Part shown: positions 26,797 to 36,359 of the stretch, in pieces
Numbering within the stretch: position 1 is the first letter of the stretch
How the letters are laid out: each line of letters starts with the position of its first letter
Assembly: GCA_900319795.1 (NCBI GenBank)
Contig: ONPU01000008.1
Span: 1 to 64,000, forward strand
Source: an uncultured Eubacteriales bacterium
GTDB lineage: Bacteria > Bacillota > Clostridia > Lachnospirales > Lachnospiraceae
DNA: 64,000 bases
Direction of reading: 5' to 3'
Notes under the pieces: model-generated
Told to the model about the DNA's origin: nothing
Seen by the model: the letters and a program-made list of their open reading frames with translations, nothing else
Database searches by the model: none
Program-made: the position numbers and the translations under genes

Positions 26797-27831
26797 TTAT
26801 TTTGAGCTCGTCAGACCAGCCAGCGCCTTCTCCTGCGCCTCAATAACACAGTCGCAGAAGCGATCAAACTCCGGATCCTCCACACACTCCTCCGGATGAT
26901 CCTTCAGATACTCCAGCACAATCCGCACGCCCCGATGGAAAGGCACCCGCGTCGTCATCTCCGGCACCTGCGCCTTCAGCTTCGAATTGTCAAATACGAC
27001 CGAAACGGCCTTGTCGCCGAGGAGCCCGCCGCCGAAGTCATAGTCCCATACCCGTCCGACCATATCAAGGAAATGAGACGCCACATAATACGGATGCAGC
27101 TCCACCCCGAGGGCATCGGCAATCGTCTGATAGATCTGGTTCCACGTCAGAATCTCGTCGCCGGTGATCTGGAACGCCTCGCCGATCGCATGCCGGTTCG
27201 CCATAAGGCCGATAAATCCGACCGCGAAATCACTGTTGAAAGTCAGCGCCCAAAGCGAGGATCCGTCGCCGTGGATGATGACCGGTTTCCCCTGCTGCAT
27301 CCGCCGGATCACCTGATAAAAGCCCTTATGGCCGTGAATTCCGACCGGAATCTTCCTTTCATCATAAGTATGGCTCGGCCTCACGACCGTGAGCGGGAAC
27401 CCTTCCTCGCGGTATTTGGCGAAGAAGAACTCTTCGCAGGCGATCTTATTTCGCGAATATTCCCAGTGCGGATTCGCCAGAGTCGTCCCCTCCGTGATGA
27501 TATAGCTGGCCGCAGGTTTATTGTAGGCCGACGCCGAGCTGATGAAAATGAACTGCCCGCACCTGCCGTTAAAGATCCTGAAATCGCGCTCCGCCTGGTC
27601 CTTCGTAAAGCAGATGAAATCGCAGACCGTATCAAAATGCATCCCCTCGATCTTCCGCTTCACGTCCTCTTCGTCCGAAATGTCCGCCGTAATCTGCCTG
27701 ATCCCCTCCGGCAGGCTCGCCGCGCGGTTCCCTCTGTTGAGGACCCAGACTTCCCACAGAGGATCCTCCGCCAGCTTCCTTACGATGCCCATGCTGATCG
27801 TTCCCGTTCCGCCGATAAAAAGCGCCTTCAT
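26797..27831 (-). CDS. NAD-dependent epimerase/dehydratase (extended SDR)
   Basis: 344 residues. The Rossmann glycine motif GGTGTIS lies at residues 7-13. The active-site serines ISSASAY and the YSRNK (Tyr-x-x-x-Lys) pair lie near 97-130. The C-terminal half binds a substrate, perhaps a nucleotide sugar or phenolic aldehyde; the exact reaction cannot be read from the sequence. AAGGAGGAAG precedes the ATG. The vanZ-like gene follows within 4 bases, and no glycan cluster surrounds it. Confidence 0.85.
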   Translation of the reverse strand: MKALFIGGTGTISMGIVRKLAEDPLWEVWVLNRGNRAASLPEGIRQITADISDEEDVKRKIEGMHFDTVCDFICFTKDQAERDFRIFNGRCGQFIFISSASAYNKPAASYIITEGTTLANPHWEYSRNKIACEEFFFAKYREEGFPLTVVRPSHTYDERKIPVGIHGHKGFYQVIRRMQQGKPVIIHGDGSSLWALTFNSDFAVGFIGLMANRHAIGEAFQITGDEILTWNQIYQTIADALGVELHPYYVASHFLDMVGRVWDYDFGGGLLGDKAVSVVFDNSKLKAQVPEMTTRVPFHRGVRIVLEYLKDHPEECVEDPEFDRFCDCVIEAQEKALAGLTSSK

Positions 27832-28120
27832 GTTCTTCCTCCTTATGGTGTTTCATTTTCTGAAAATGATTCATTTCCCTGATCATTCACTATCCGAACT
27901 GCTGCTACATATTATGAAGCATGTTAAGAAAAATGAAAACCTTATGCTTTTTTTAATCTTCCTTTAATTTTAACCACATTACCCATTTATCTTCGGATGA
28001 TATTCTTTGATTACATCAAACGGAGATGCAAAAGCAAAGCGAAAACGATTAACATCCCGTCAAGGTGGGTTACACAAAAAAAGGAAAAGTCATTTTCAAC
28101 ACAAATATGGAGGTATTACA
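27832..28120. other. Divergent intergenic region
   Basis: 289 bases, noticeably AT-rich (TTTTTTTAATCTTCC near 27947), separate the minus-strand epimerase and the plus-strand DUF4342 operon. It should hold both promoters. A weak CCC...GGG hairpin near 28053-28067 was seen. No riboswitch consensus that I know fits the purine-rich leader at 28015-28080. Confidence 0.5.
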
Positions 28121-28663
28121 ATGGAAATGCTGGAAAAAGTCGAACGTCTCGTAGAAAAGGCCAACGTATCTTATGAGGAGGCCAAAGCGGCCCTTGATGA
28201 GGCGAACGGAGATCTTCTTGACGCGATGGTGCTCCTCGAGCGCCAGGGCAAGGTGAAGAGGCCGGAACAGGCGTCATTTTCCACCCAGTACGAAGAGCAG
28301 AAGAATTACATCGACGTCCGGGACAAGGTTGAGGAGCAGGAACAGTCGGCGCCGAGCTTCGGCCGCAGCGTGAAGAAATTCTTCCGGACCATGATCCGCT
28401 TCATCAAGGAGACCACGTTCATCGTCAAGAGAAAGGAAGAAACATTTTTCACGATGCCTACAGCGGTCGCGGCACTCCTTCTCTTCATCTTCTGGGAGGC
28501 CCTTTTCCCGGTCATGATCATTGCGCTGTTCTTCGGTGTGCGGTATTCTTTTGAAGGAGCCGGCAGTGCCGAAACGGCCAACAGAGTTCTTAACAGAGCC
28601 GGCGATTTCGCGAATGACGTGAAAAATGAATTCACCGGCGGCGACAGCAACACATCCAACTAA
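28121..28663 (+). CDS. DUF4342 protein with UBA-like N-terminus and membrane segment
   Basis: 180 residues. Residues 1-45 (LVEKANVSYEEAKAALDEA.GDLLDAMVLLE) form a UBA/TS-N-like three-helix motif. A charged linker follows, then a DUF4342 region with a basic amphipathic stretch and a hydrophobic segment near 110-138, and a polar tail. The start at 28121 is set by GGAGG 10 bases upstream; the frame from 28007 would add 38 basic residues without a site. It is the first gene of an operon with a response regulator (33-base gap) and histidine kinase, suggesting a role in membrane stress sensing, which is inference. Confidence 0.85.
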   Translation: MEMLEKVERLVEKANVSYEEAKAALDEANGDLLDAMVLLERQGKVKRPEQASFSTQYEEQKNYIDVRDKVEEQEQSAPSFGRSVKKFFRTMIRFIKETTFIVKRKEETFFTMPTAVAALLLFIFWEALFPVMIIALFFGVRYSFEGAGSAETANRVLNRAGDFANDVKNEFTGGDSNTSN

Positions 28664-28696
28664 GGAGCGTCCCCTACACGGCTCACGAAAGGAACA

Positions 28697-29422
28697 ATGA
28701 TGGAACAAAGCATTTTACTGGTAGAAGATGAAGAAAAGCTCGCCCGCTTTGTGGAGCTGGAGCTTATGCATGAAGGGTACAAAGTAGACAAATCAGGGAA
28801 CGGGCGCGACGCCCTTGAAAAGGCCCTTAAAAATGACTACGACCTCATTCTCCTCGACATCATGCTCCCGGGACTTAACGGACTCGAAGTCCTTCGGAGG
28901 CTTCTCAAGGAAAAAGACGTCCCCGTCATCCTTCTTACCGCCAGAGATGCCGTCATGGATAAAGTATCAGGGCTGGATGCGGGAGCCGTGGATTACATCA
29001 CGAAGCCCTTTGCGATAGAAGAACTGCTGGCGAGGATCCGGGTTGCCCTGAAGCTCCATTCGGTGCGGACGGGCCGCGGGTCCTCCGCGGCGTCGGCGGA
29101 AGACAAAGAGGGTGTCCTTCGGTGGCAGAGTCTGACCCTCGACGAACGCCGCCACCAGGTCCGCTATGACGGACATGAAATCACGCTTACGAACAGGGAA
29201 TTCATTATGCTGAAGACCCTTTTGGAAAATATGGACATCGTCCTTTCAAGAGATACGCTTCTCAACAAGGTATGCGGCTACGACTACATGGGCGAGACCA
29301 ATGTCGTCGACGTCTACATCCGCTACCTCCGCTCGAAGATCGACGATGTATTCGGAGTCAAAATGATCCAGACAGTCAGAGGAGTCGGTTATGTCATCCA
29401 CTCAGGCGAAGACGAAAACTGA
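28697..29422 (+). CDS. OmpR-family response regulator
   Basis: 241 residues. The receiver domain (1-120) has the acidic pair VEDEE, the phosphoacceptor Asp54 in LLDIMLPGLNG, the LLTARD threonine and YITKPF lysine. The winged-helix DNA-binding domain (about 140-240) ends RTVRGVGYVIH as in OmpR/PhoB regulators. Two adjacent ATGs (28697 and 28700) follow AAAGGA; either could be used. The kinase gene begins within its 3' end, a 32-base overlap. Confidence 0.95.
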   Translation: MMEQSILLVEDEEKLARFVELELMHEGYKVDKSGNGRDALEKALKNDYDLILLDIMLPGLNGLEVLRRLLKEKDVPVILLTARDAVMDKVSGLDAGAVDYITKPFAIEELLARIRVALKLHSVRTGRGSSAASAEDKEGVLRWQSLTLDERRHQVRYDGHEITLTNREFIMLKTLLENMDIVLSRDTLLNKVCGYDYMGETNVVDVYIRYLRSKIDDVFGVKMIQTVRGVGYVIHSGEDEN

Positions 29423-30722
29423 ATCCATCCCTAATGGAGGGAAACAAAAGGGGCGTTTCGCGCCCCTTGATCCGCAGCGGAGAATGACTTCCATCACGAG
29501 AAGGCTCCACTGGTACGGGATCCGGCGGAAAATAGCCCGCTTCATCGGCACCGACCTCCTCTTCCTCATCCTTCTCCCCGTACTCTGGTGCGCTGAGAAG
29601 GAGTACAGCGCGATGAAAAATATCATTTTGCAAAATGAGCGCGTCATTTACTCCTATCAGCCTACCGCCGGGCACGAGTTTGACCTCATTTACCGCGTAA
29701 CGGCACCAAACGGGAAAGTGCTCCTCAACGTTTCCTGCCTGGTCCCGTTTCTGGTGATCCTTTCCATCGTTTCGGTCATGCTGCTTTTCCAGCTGCTGGA
29801 CATCCTGTTTTCGTATTTCAGGGAAGACCGCGCCATCCGGAAGATTCTCGGGCCGATCAACGAAATCGCGCTGAAGGCGGACGAGCTGAGCCGGATCAGT
29901 TTTACCGAGGACAAATATCAGGTCATCGAAGACGCGCTGGAGCACATTCAGCCTGGGCAGTCCGACGGCGCGGTGCCGCTGTCCTTCGGGGATTCCGACT
30001 TAAGCGGCGTGGAGGCGGCCATGAACAACCTGCTGCTTCGCATGCGCGATACGCTCCGGCAGCAGTCCCGCTTCGTCAATGATGCCTCCCACGAGCTCCG
30101 TACGCCGATTGCCGTCATCCAGGGCTACGCCAACATGCTGGACCGCTGGGGCAAGACGGACGAAAAGATTCTCGAGGAGAGCATTTCGGCCATTAAAAAC
30201 GAGGCCGAGCATATGAATTATCTCGTGGAACAGCTGCTCTTCCTCGCAAGGGGCGACAGCGGAAAGATGGTTCTGAAGAAAGAACCGGTCCAGACGGACC
30301 TCTTCATGCGGGAAATCTACGAGGAGTCGCTTATGATCGACGAGCAGCACCTCTACCGGCTCGTCACCGGCGGCCAGTGCGCCGAAGTCACCATCGACCC
30401 CGGCCTCATGAAACAGGCGGTCCGCATCCTGATCGACAACGCGGCCAAATACACGCCCACAGGCGAAGAAATCCTCCTCTCCTACGGCCTGGACGAAAAA
30501 AATCTCCCCTACCTGCAGGTCCAGGATACGGGAAGCGGCATCGAAGAGAGCGAACTTCCTCACATCTTCGAACGTTTCTACCGCGCGGACGAGGCGCGGG
30601 AAAGCGCGGGCACCGGCCTCGGACTCTCGATCGCGAAGTGGATCGTCGACAAGCACAACGGCCACTTCGAAGTCCTCTCCCGGAAAGGGCTGGGCACGCG
30701 CATTCGAATCGTGCTGACGTGA
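29391..30722 (+). CDS. Membrane sensor histidine kinase
   Basis: 443 residues. A cytoplasmic basic N-terminus of about 50 residues leads to a helix at 53-66, a short extracytoplasmic loop of about 45 residues and a second helix at about 114-140. Next comes a linker, the phosphoacceptor box DASHELRTP with His234, and an ATPase domain with LIDNAAKYTP (N box), DTGSGI (G1), and GTGLGLSIAKWIVDKH (G2). The start at 29391 is supported by GAGGAG 6 bases upstream inside the regulator gene; an internal ATG at 29484 has its site too close. The small sensor loop suggests sensing within or near the membrane. A family B repeat and terminator follow directly. Confidence 0.94.
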   Translation: MSSTQAKTKTESIPNGGKQKGRFAPLDPQRRMTSITRRLHWYGIRRKIARFIGTDLLFLILLPVLWCAEKEYSAMKNIILQNERVIYSYQPTAGHEFDLIYRVTAPNGKVLLNVSCLVPFLVILSIVSVMLLFQLLDILFSYFREDRAIRKILGPINEIALKADELSRISFTEDKYQVIEDALEHIQPGQSDGAVPLSFGDSDLSGVEAAMNNLLLRMRDTLRQQSRFVNDASHELRTPIAVIQGYANMLDRWGKTDEKILEESISAIKNEAEHMNYLVEQLLFLARGDSGKMVLKKEPVQTDLFMREIYEESLMIDEQHLYRLVTGGQCAEVTIDPGLMKQAVRILIDNAAKYTPTGEEILLSYGLDEKNLPYLQVQDTGSGIEESELPHIFERFYRADEARESAGTGLGLSIAKWIVDKHNGHFEVLSRKGLGTRIRIVLT

Positions 30723-30821
30723 TAAGACAGTGGGGACAGTCCCTTGTGTCTTATCGAAAAAGACGCCGAAAATTCGGCGTCTTTTTTCATAAGACACCGG
30801 GGACTGTCCCCACTGTCTTAT
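30722..30821. repeat. Pair of family B palindromes flanking a terminator
   Basis: Units at 30722-30754 (TAAGACAGTGGGGACAGTCCC..) and 30788-30821 (ATAAGACACCGGGGACTGTCCCC..) bracket the terminator hairpin at 30761-30782. They separate the convergent kinase and YdcF-type genes and touch both stop codons. Confidence 0.85.
30757..30787. terminator. Bidirectional intrinsic terminator between kinase and YdcF-type gene
   Basis: AGACGCCGAA (30761-30770) pairs with TTCGGCGTCT (30773-30782), with AAAA on the left and TTTTT on the right. It can therefore end transcripts from both convergent genes. Confidence 0.9.
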
Positions 30822-32299
30822 CTCACGATCAGATACAGCATCCACGCGTCCATCAGTACGACGGCCGCAAGGAGCACCAGTTCCTGGCGGATCCGGTTTA
30901 CGAAGAGTCCGACGCATTCCCGCATGAACGCGTTCGGCCAGAACCACCACTTGGTGCTGCTGCCGATTCCCTCGGCTTCAAGGCCCGCGAGGCCTGCCCA
31001 GACCCCGCTTCGGAAGATGTGGTAGTTGGTCGTGGAAAATGCCGTCTTCGCGTCCGGCTTTCTCTCCCTAATAATTCTTTTTGAAAATTGCATATTCTGG
31101 AAGGTATTGACCGACTTGTCTTCGCAGATAATGCGGTCGTCCGGGACCCCGGCCTCGATCAGGTAATTCCTCATCGCGTGGGCCTCCGGCATCGGCTCAT
31201 CCGAACCCTGTCCGCCCGAAGGAATGAGGATCGCGTCCTTGCCGGTCTTTTCGAGCTGTTCGTTCCGGAACTCGATCGCCCGGTCGCAGCGGCCCTTAAG
31301 GAGCGGCGTCAGCGTCCCGTCCTTGCGGAAGCGGCAGCCGAGAATCACGATAAAATCCCTGTCCGGGGAAACGCGGTGCTTCGCGGCGCGGATCCCGCAG
31401 ATCACGGAAGCCGCGAGCATATATTCGAAATAGACGTAAATCGTAATGAAGACGTTGTCAAGCAGAAGGCGCCTTCGGTAGTCATTGAAGGATCCGGAAA
31501 AATCCCGCGTCGCGAAGAGTACGCAGAACACCTCCCCGCCGATCATAAGGAGCGGAATCAGAAGACCCAGCACATTGGACAGCCTCGGCCGTTCGTGCCG
31601 GAGCAGCTCAATATTGCTGATGATCATCGCGACCGCGAACAGAAGCATCGGCAGCGTCATATAGAGCATGCAGTTGTTCGGAATGGCCCACAGAGAATCG
31701 AGCAGGACCGGAATCCCGTAATAATAGGGGTCGATCAGATAGCGGACGAATTCAAATAGAACGCTGACTCCGCCCACTCCGAAGAAAATGGCAAGACCTG
31801 TCAGGAAAATGGAGACATAGGAGTAGAGCACGCTGTCTTTCATTCTGACAAATGTCACGATACACAGAATCGCCACTCCCAGATAGAAAATGCCCGCTGC
31901 CAGAATATACATTTCCAGCCCCGTAAAATACGAGTGGTTGCAGAAAATGTTCATCCAGCGGTCTACCCGCAGATAACAGTAGGCGCTGTCCTCATCCCCC
32001 TCCATCCGGATGGAACATCCTGTACTCCCGGGAGCGACAGCCCGGAAACGGAGTTCAATGTAGTCCTCGTGAATCCGCGCCTGATCCGCGCTGACGACCC
32101 CTTCGGTCTCCATTTCCATAATCAGCTCGTCCGGAAGGTCCTCAAAAGAGGTGTTCGCGGGAAGGCCCGGATTCGTAATCACCGCCACAACGGTGTTCCC
32201 GATCCGGACCCTGTACAGAGCGCAGATAAGGAGCAGAATGAAAGCCAGCACCGCTATGCCGATCGACATTCTTCTCATTATCTGACTGTATTTCTCCAT
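30818..32299 (-). CDS. Membrane protein with C-terminal YdcF/DUF218 domain
   Basis: 493 residues. An N-terminal helix (about 10-28) is followed by an extracytoplasmic domain of about 100 residues, then six or seven helices (about 125-315). A cytoplasmic DUF218/YdcF domain (about 320-470) follows, with VILGCRFRKDGTLTP, LIPSGGQGSDEPMPEA, CEDKSVNTFQN and STTNYHIFRSG, and a last helix. YdcF-type domains are linked to envelope polymer metabolism (the SanA/ElyC relatives), but no reaction is proven. It is convergent with the two-component operon and lies just downstream of carB. Confidence 0.85.
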   Translation of the reverse strand: MEKYSQIMRRMSIGIAVLAFILLLICALYRVRIGNTVVAVITNPGLPANTSFEDLPDELIMEMETEGVVSADQARIHEDYIELRFRAVAPGSTGCSIRMEGDEDSAYCYLRVDRWMNIFCNHSYFTGLEMYILAAGIFYLGVAILCIVTFVRMKDSVLYSYVSIFLTGLAIFFGVGGVSVLFEFVRYLIDPYYYGIPVLLDSLWAIPNNCMLYMTLPMLLFAVAMIISNIELLRHERPRLSNVLGLLIPLLMIGGEVFCVLFATRDFSGSFNDYRRRLLLDNVFITIYVYFEYMLAASVICGIRAAKHRVSPDRDFIVILGCRFRKDGTLTPLLKGRCDRAIEFRNEQLEKTGKDAILIPSGGQGSDEPMPEAHAMRNYLIEAGVPDDRIICEDKSVNTFQNMQFSKRIIRERKPDAKTAFSTTNYHIFRSGVWAGLAGLEAEGIGSSTKWWFWPNAFMRECVGLFVNRIRQELVLLAAVVLMDAWMLYLIVR

Positions 32300-32329
32300 G
32301 TGTCTTTAAGCCTCTTACGTGTAAAACGA

Positions 32330-35300
32330 TCAACGAATCTGGGCGTGACGTTCCTGCAGCGAACAGATCTCGCCGTTTCCGTGATTCTTAAGATAGCGGA
32401 TGCCCTCCGCCGCAGCCCTTGCGGCCGCGATTGTCGTAATGTACGGAATTTTCGCCTTGATGGCATTTTTCCGCAGATAGCTGTCGTCGTGAATGCTGTC
32501 CTTGCCGACCGGTGAATTGACGATCAGCTGAATCCGGTCATTGGCGATGAGGTCCAGAATATTCGGTCTGCCCTCATAGAGCTTCTTGACGTATTCCGCC
32601 GGGATGCCCGCCTCACGGATGAGCTCGCAGGTCCGTCCCGTCGCGAGGATCTTAAATCCGCATTCGTGGAAGATCTTCGCGATTTCCGGAGCCTCCGGCT
32701 TGTCTTTTCTATTGACGGAAATGAGGACCGTCCCCTCAAGCGGAAGGGTTGCATTTGCCGCTTCTTCGGCTTTGAAAAATGCCTCGCCTGCCGTATCGGC
32801 AATGCCCAGCACCTCGCCCGTGGAACGCATTTCCGGTCCGAGGAGCGGATCGACTTCCTGGAACATATTGAACGGGAAGACTGCTTCCTTTACGCCGTAG
32901 TACGGTATTTCCCTCTCTTTTAAGCTCCCGACCGGCGAAGGTCTGCCGGTGAGTTCCGAAGTAATGATGTCCGTCGCGATCGGCACCATGCGGATTCCGC
33001 ATACTTTCGATACGAGCGGCACGGTTCTCGACGCTCTCGGGTTGGCCTCGAGCACGAAGACGCGGTCATTTTCAATCGCGTACTGCATGTTCATAAGGCC
33101 GACGACATGCATTTCTTCAGCGATTTTCCTTGTGTAGTCGCGGATCGTCGCCAGATGCTTTTCCGGAATGTGCTTCGACGGGATGATGCACGCGGAGTCT
33201 CCGGAGTGGATTCCTGCCAGCTCGATATGCTCCATCACGGCCGGTACGTAGGCATGCTCTCCGTCGCTGATCGCGTCCGCCTCGCACTCCAGCGCGTGGT
33301 TCAGGAAGCGGTCGATCAGGATCGGACGGTCAGGCGTCACGCCAACCGCTGCCCTCATGTAGTCCGCCATCGCATCGTCATCGTAGACGACTTCCATTCC
33401 GCGGCCGCCAAGAACGTAGGACGGGCGTACCATCACCGGGTAGCCGATTTCCGCTGCGATCGCGATCGCTTCTTCGACGGTCGTCGCCATGCCGGATTCC
33501 GGCATCGGAATTCCGAGTTTTTCCATCATGCCGCGGAAGAGATCGCGGTCCTCGGCAAGGTCGATGACCTCCGGCTGTGTGCCGAGGATATTGACACCGT
33601 TCGCCTTCAGGTCAGCCGCGAGGTTGAGCGGAGTCTGTCCGCCGAACTGCGCGATGACACCGACCGGCTGTTCTTTTTCATAGATCGCGAGCACGTCTTC
33701 CAGCGTCAGTGGCTCGAAATAGAGCTTATCCGACGTGTCGTAGTCCGTGGAAACCGTCTCGGGGTTGCAGTTGACAATGATCGTCTCAAACCCGAGCTCG
33801 CGAAGCGACTTCGCCGCGTGGACGCAGCAGTAGTCGAATTCGATTCCCTGGCCGATCCGGTTCGGTCCTCCTCCGAGGATCATGATCTTCTTCCTGTCGG
33901 TATTGACCGGATCATTGTCAGGCGCGTTGTAGCTTGAATAGTAATATGCGCTGTCTTCGGTTCCGCTGACATGCACCGCGTCCCAGGTCTCCGTGACACC
34001 GAGCGCTTTTCTGCGGTTGCGGATCTCTTCCTCAGATACACCAAGAAGTATTGACAGATACTTGTCGCTGAAGCCGTCCTTCTTCGCCTGAATGAGCGCC
34101 TCGTCCGTCAGGGTTTCGGCCGCAATGAGGGCTTCTTCTTCCTCGACCAGTTCCTTCATCTGTTCTATAAAATAGTGCTTCACCTTCGTCCGCTCGAAGA
34201 TCTCATCGACCGTCGCGCCCTTGCGAAGAGCCTCGTACATAATGAAATGGCGTTCGCATCCGGTGCCGTTCAGAAGCTTCAGCAGCTCTTCCTTCGGAAG
34301 GTCGTGATAGTTCTTCACGAAACCGAGGCCGTAGCGGTCTTTTTCAAGCGAACGGATCGCCTTCTGAAATGCCTCCTTGTAGGTCTTTCCGATGCTCATG
34401 ACTTCGCCGACCGCGCGCATCTGGGTTCCGAGCTGGTCGCTGACGCCCTTGAATTTTTCAAATGCCCAGCGGGCAAATTTGACAACGACGTAGTCGCCGT
34501 CCGGGACGTATTTGTCGAGCGTGCCGTATTTTCCGCAGGGAAGTTCGGCAAGGGTGAGTCCTGTCGCCAGCTTCGCGGATACCAGCGCGATCGGGAAACC
34601 CGTCGCCTTGGAAGCGAGCGCGGAGGAGCGGGATGTACGCGGATTGATCTCGATGACGACCACGCGGCCGGTCTTCGGATCATGGGCGAACTGGACATTG
34701 GTTCCGCCGATGACGCCGATGTGCTCAACAATTGCGTAGGCCTCATTCTGAAGTTCCTTCTGCAGGTCTTCATCGATGGTCAGCATCGGGGCGGTACAGA
34801 AGGAGTCGCCGGTGTGGATGCCGACAGGGTCTACATTTTCAATAAAGCAGACCGTAATCATGTTGTTGTCCTTATCGCGGACAACTTCCAGCTCCAGTTC
34901 TTCCCAGCCGAGGATCGACTCTTCCACCAGTACCTGATGGATGAGGGACGCCTGCAGGCCTCTGGCGCAGACGACCTTTAATTCCTCACGGTTATAAACA
35001 AGGCCGCCGCCGGCACCGCCCATCGTATAGGCGGGACGGAGTACGACCGGATAATTCAGCTCTTCCGCAATGGCGAGCGCCTCTTCCACCGAATAGGCCA
35101 CTTCGCTGCGCGCCATCTCAATGCCGAGTTTATTCATGGTTTCCTTGAACTCGATGCGGTCCTCGCCGCGCTCGATCGCGTCGACCTGCACGCCGATGAC
35201 CTTGACATTGTAACGGTCAAGAATTCCTTCTTTATAGAGTTCCGAACAGAGATTGAGGCCGGACTGGCCGCCGAGATTGGGGAGAAGGGCATCCGGGCGT

Positions 35301-35542
35301 TCTTTCGCGATAATCTGCTCGAGGCGCCGGACATTAAGAGGTTCGATATAGGTGATGTCGGCCATTTCCGGATCTGTCATGATCGTCGCCGGATTGGAGT
35401 TGACCAGTATGATCTCATAGCCGAGGGACCGAAGCGCTTTACACGCCTGTGTTCCGGAATAGTCAAATTCACATGCCTGTCCGATTACGATCGGCCCCGA
35501 ACCAATGATGAGAATCTTGTGAATATCTGTTCTTGATGCCAT
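32330..35542 (-). CDS. carB: Carbamoyl-phosphate synthase large subunit CarB
   Basis: 1070 residues, the full family length. It makes carbamoyl phosphate from bicarbonate, ammonia and two ATP for pyrimidine and arginine synthesis. Two homologous ATP-grasp halves are seen: IGSGPIVIGQACEFDYSGT at the start and ILGGGPNRIGQGIEFDYC near residue 560. Each half has TMGGAGGG- or VLGGRGM-type loops and the EINPRTSRSS and EANPRASRT metal-binding segments. The last 140 residues form the MGS-like allosteric domain. AAGGAGG precedes the ATG. carA is not adjacent, so the small subunit must be encoded elsewhere. A nested hairpin at 35667-35716 lies upstream. Confidence 0.97.
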   Translation of the reverse strand: MASRTDIHKILIIGSGPIVIGQACEFDYSGTQACKALRSLGYEIILVNSNPATIMTDPEMADITYIEPLNVRRLEQIIAKERPDALLPNLGGQSGLNLCSELYKEGILDRYNVKVIGVQVDAIERGEDRIEFKETMNKLGIEMARSEVAYSVEEALAIAEELNYPVVLRPAYTMGGAGGGLVYNREELKVVCARGLQASLIHQVLVEESILGWEELELEVVRDKDNNMITVCFIENVDPVGIHTGDSFCTAPMLTIDEDLQKELQNEAYAIVEHIGVIGGTNVQFAHDPKTGRVVVIEINPRTSRSSALASKATGFPIALVSAKLATGLTLAELPCGKYGTLDKYVPDGDYVVVKFARWAFEKFKGVSDQLGTQMRAVGEVMSIGKTYKEAFQKAIRSLEKDRYGLGFVKNYHDLPKEELLKLLNGTGCERHFIMYEALRKGATVDEIFERTKVKHYFIEQMKELVEEEEALIAAETLTDEALIQAKKDGFSDKYLSILLGVSEEEIRNRRKALGVTETWDAVHVSGTEDSAYYYSSYNAPDNDPVNTDRKKIMILGGGPNRIGQGIEFDYCCVHAAKSLRELGFETIIVNCNPETVSTDYDTSDKLYFEPLTLEDVLAIYEKEQPVGVIAQFGGQTPLNLAADLKANGVNILGTQPEVIDLAEDRDLFRGMMEKLGIPMPESGMATTVEEAIAIAAEIGYPVMVRPSYVLGGRGMEVVYDDDAMADYMRAAVGVTPDRPILIDRFLNHALECEADAISDGEHAYVPAVMEHIELAGIHSGDSACIIPSKHIPEKHLATIRDYTRKIAEEMHVVGLMNMQYAIENDRVFVLEANPRASRTVPLVSKVCGIRMVPIATDIITSELTGRPSPVGSLKEREIPYYGVKEAVFPFNMFQEVDPLLGPEMRSTGEVLGIADTAGEAFFKAEEAANATLPLEGTVLISVNRKDKPEAPEIAKIFHECGFKILATGRTCELIREAGIPAEYVKKLYEGRPNILDLIANDRIQLIVNSPVGKDSIHDDSYLRKNAIKAKIPYITTIAAARAAAEGIRYLKNHGNGEICSLQERHAQIR

Positions 35543-35666
35543 ATTCTCCCTCCTTTTTGCGTATAATCTGATTTCCTTTTGAGTATTTTATAGGAAAACC
35601 GTCTGAAATACTACACAAAAAATAGAGGACAGAACAGGTTATCTCTGTAGCACTTTAACGTGTCAA

Positions 35667-35716
35667 AGGTTCCTGACACCTCCGCCACATCAACGTGGCA
35701 AAGCTGTCAGGAACCT
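35667..35716. repeat. Nested hairpin upstream of carB
   Basis: AGGTTCCTGACA (35667-35678) pairs with TGTCAGGAACCT (35705-35716). Inside it GCCAC pairs with GTGGC near 35684-35699. It is related in layout to the family A palindromes but has a different sequence. It may terminate the phosphatase transcript before carB. The rest of 35543-35742 shows no gene. Confidence 0.7.
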
Positions 35717-35742
35717 CCGGTACGTCAATATTATACGGCACC

Positions 35743-36342
35743 TCAATGCCGTCCGGGGCGATGAATCACGCGCAATTCCTCCGGCACTGTATACTGCCCG
35801 TCGATAAGATCTGCGCCGTATATCGCGCAGTTGCCGATATATTTCGACCAGTAAGAACCCTCCGACTCCGGTGTCAGATACTCCAGAAGGCCTTTCATCG
35901 CAATCGCATGTGTGGAAATCAGGATATTCTTCCCTTCCGCGCTCTCCCGGATCTCTTCCAGAAACCGGCCCGCTCGAGCCACGACCGAACTTAACTGCTC
36001 CATTCCTTCGGGTGCCGGATTATGCTGAAAATCCTGGAAAAATGTCATCACCTCCGGCGGCAGGTTCATAAGATCCGTCCCTTCATACGGGCCGTAGTCC
36101 ATTTCAATCAGCCGCTCGTCGACCACCTGCGCGACTCCCGGCGCCGCGATCCGGCCGCTTTCGACCGCCCTTATAAGCGGACTCGTATACACGAGGTCCA
36201 GGTCGATCTCCTGACTTTTGAACCACTCAAAGGCCTCCCGGGCTTCCTGCCTCCCGGCGTCATTCAGCGGATCGTCCTTGCGTCCCTGCAGCGCCAATGC
36301 CTTATTCTTTGCTGTCTGTCCGTGCCGCATCATATAAATCAT
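35743..36342 (-). CDS. Histidine phosphatase (phosphoglycerate-mutase-like) family protein
   Basis: 199 residues. The catalytic MMRHGQT at the N-terminus supplies the phosphorylated His; LVYTSPLIRAVES, the ERLIEMDYGPYEG acid segment and ISTHAIAMKG with the second His are all present. The substrate is not determined; relatives act on phosphosugars, alpha-ribazole phosphate or other small phosphates. It stands between carB and the composite repeat at 36360-36650. A second family member lies at 41939. Confidence 0.9.
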   Translation of the reverse strand: MIYMMRHGQTAKNKALALQGRKDDPLNDAGRQEAREAFEWFKSQEIDLDLVYTSPLIRAVESGRIAAPGVAQVVDERLIEMDYGPYEGTDLMNLPPEVMTFFQDFQHNPAPEGMEQLSSVVARAGRFLEEIRESAEGKNILISTHAIAMKGLLEYLTPESEGSYWSKYIGNCAIYGADLIDGQYTVPEELRVIHRPGRH

Positions 36343-36359
36343 GTCATTATCTCCTTAAG

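Noticed and set aside
28015-28080. Possible riboswitch in the leader of the DUF4342 operon
   Set aside because: Purine-rich GCAAAGC-like text recalled cyclic di-GMP aptamers, but the conserved tetraloop and receptor arrangement are missing.
28007-28120. 38-residue N-terminal extension of the DUF4342 protein
   Set aside because: The extension is basic and unlike the family, and GGAGG is placed correctly for the ATG at 28121.
29484-29486. Internal ATG as start of the histidine kinase
   Set aside because: The upstream GGAG is only one base from the ATG; the start at 29391 has GAGGAG at proper spacing.
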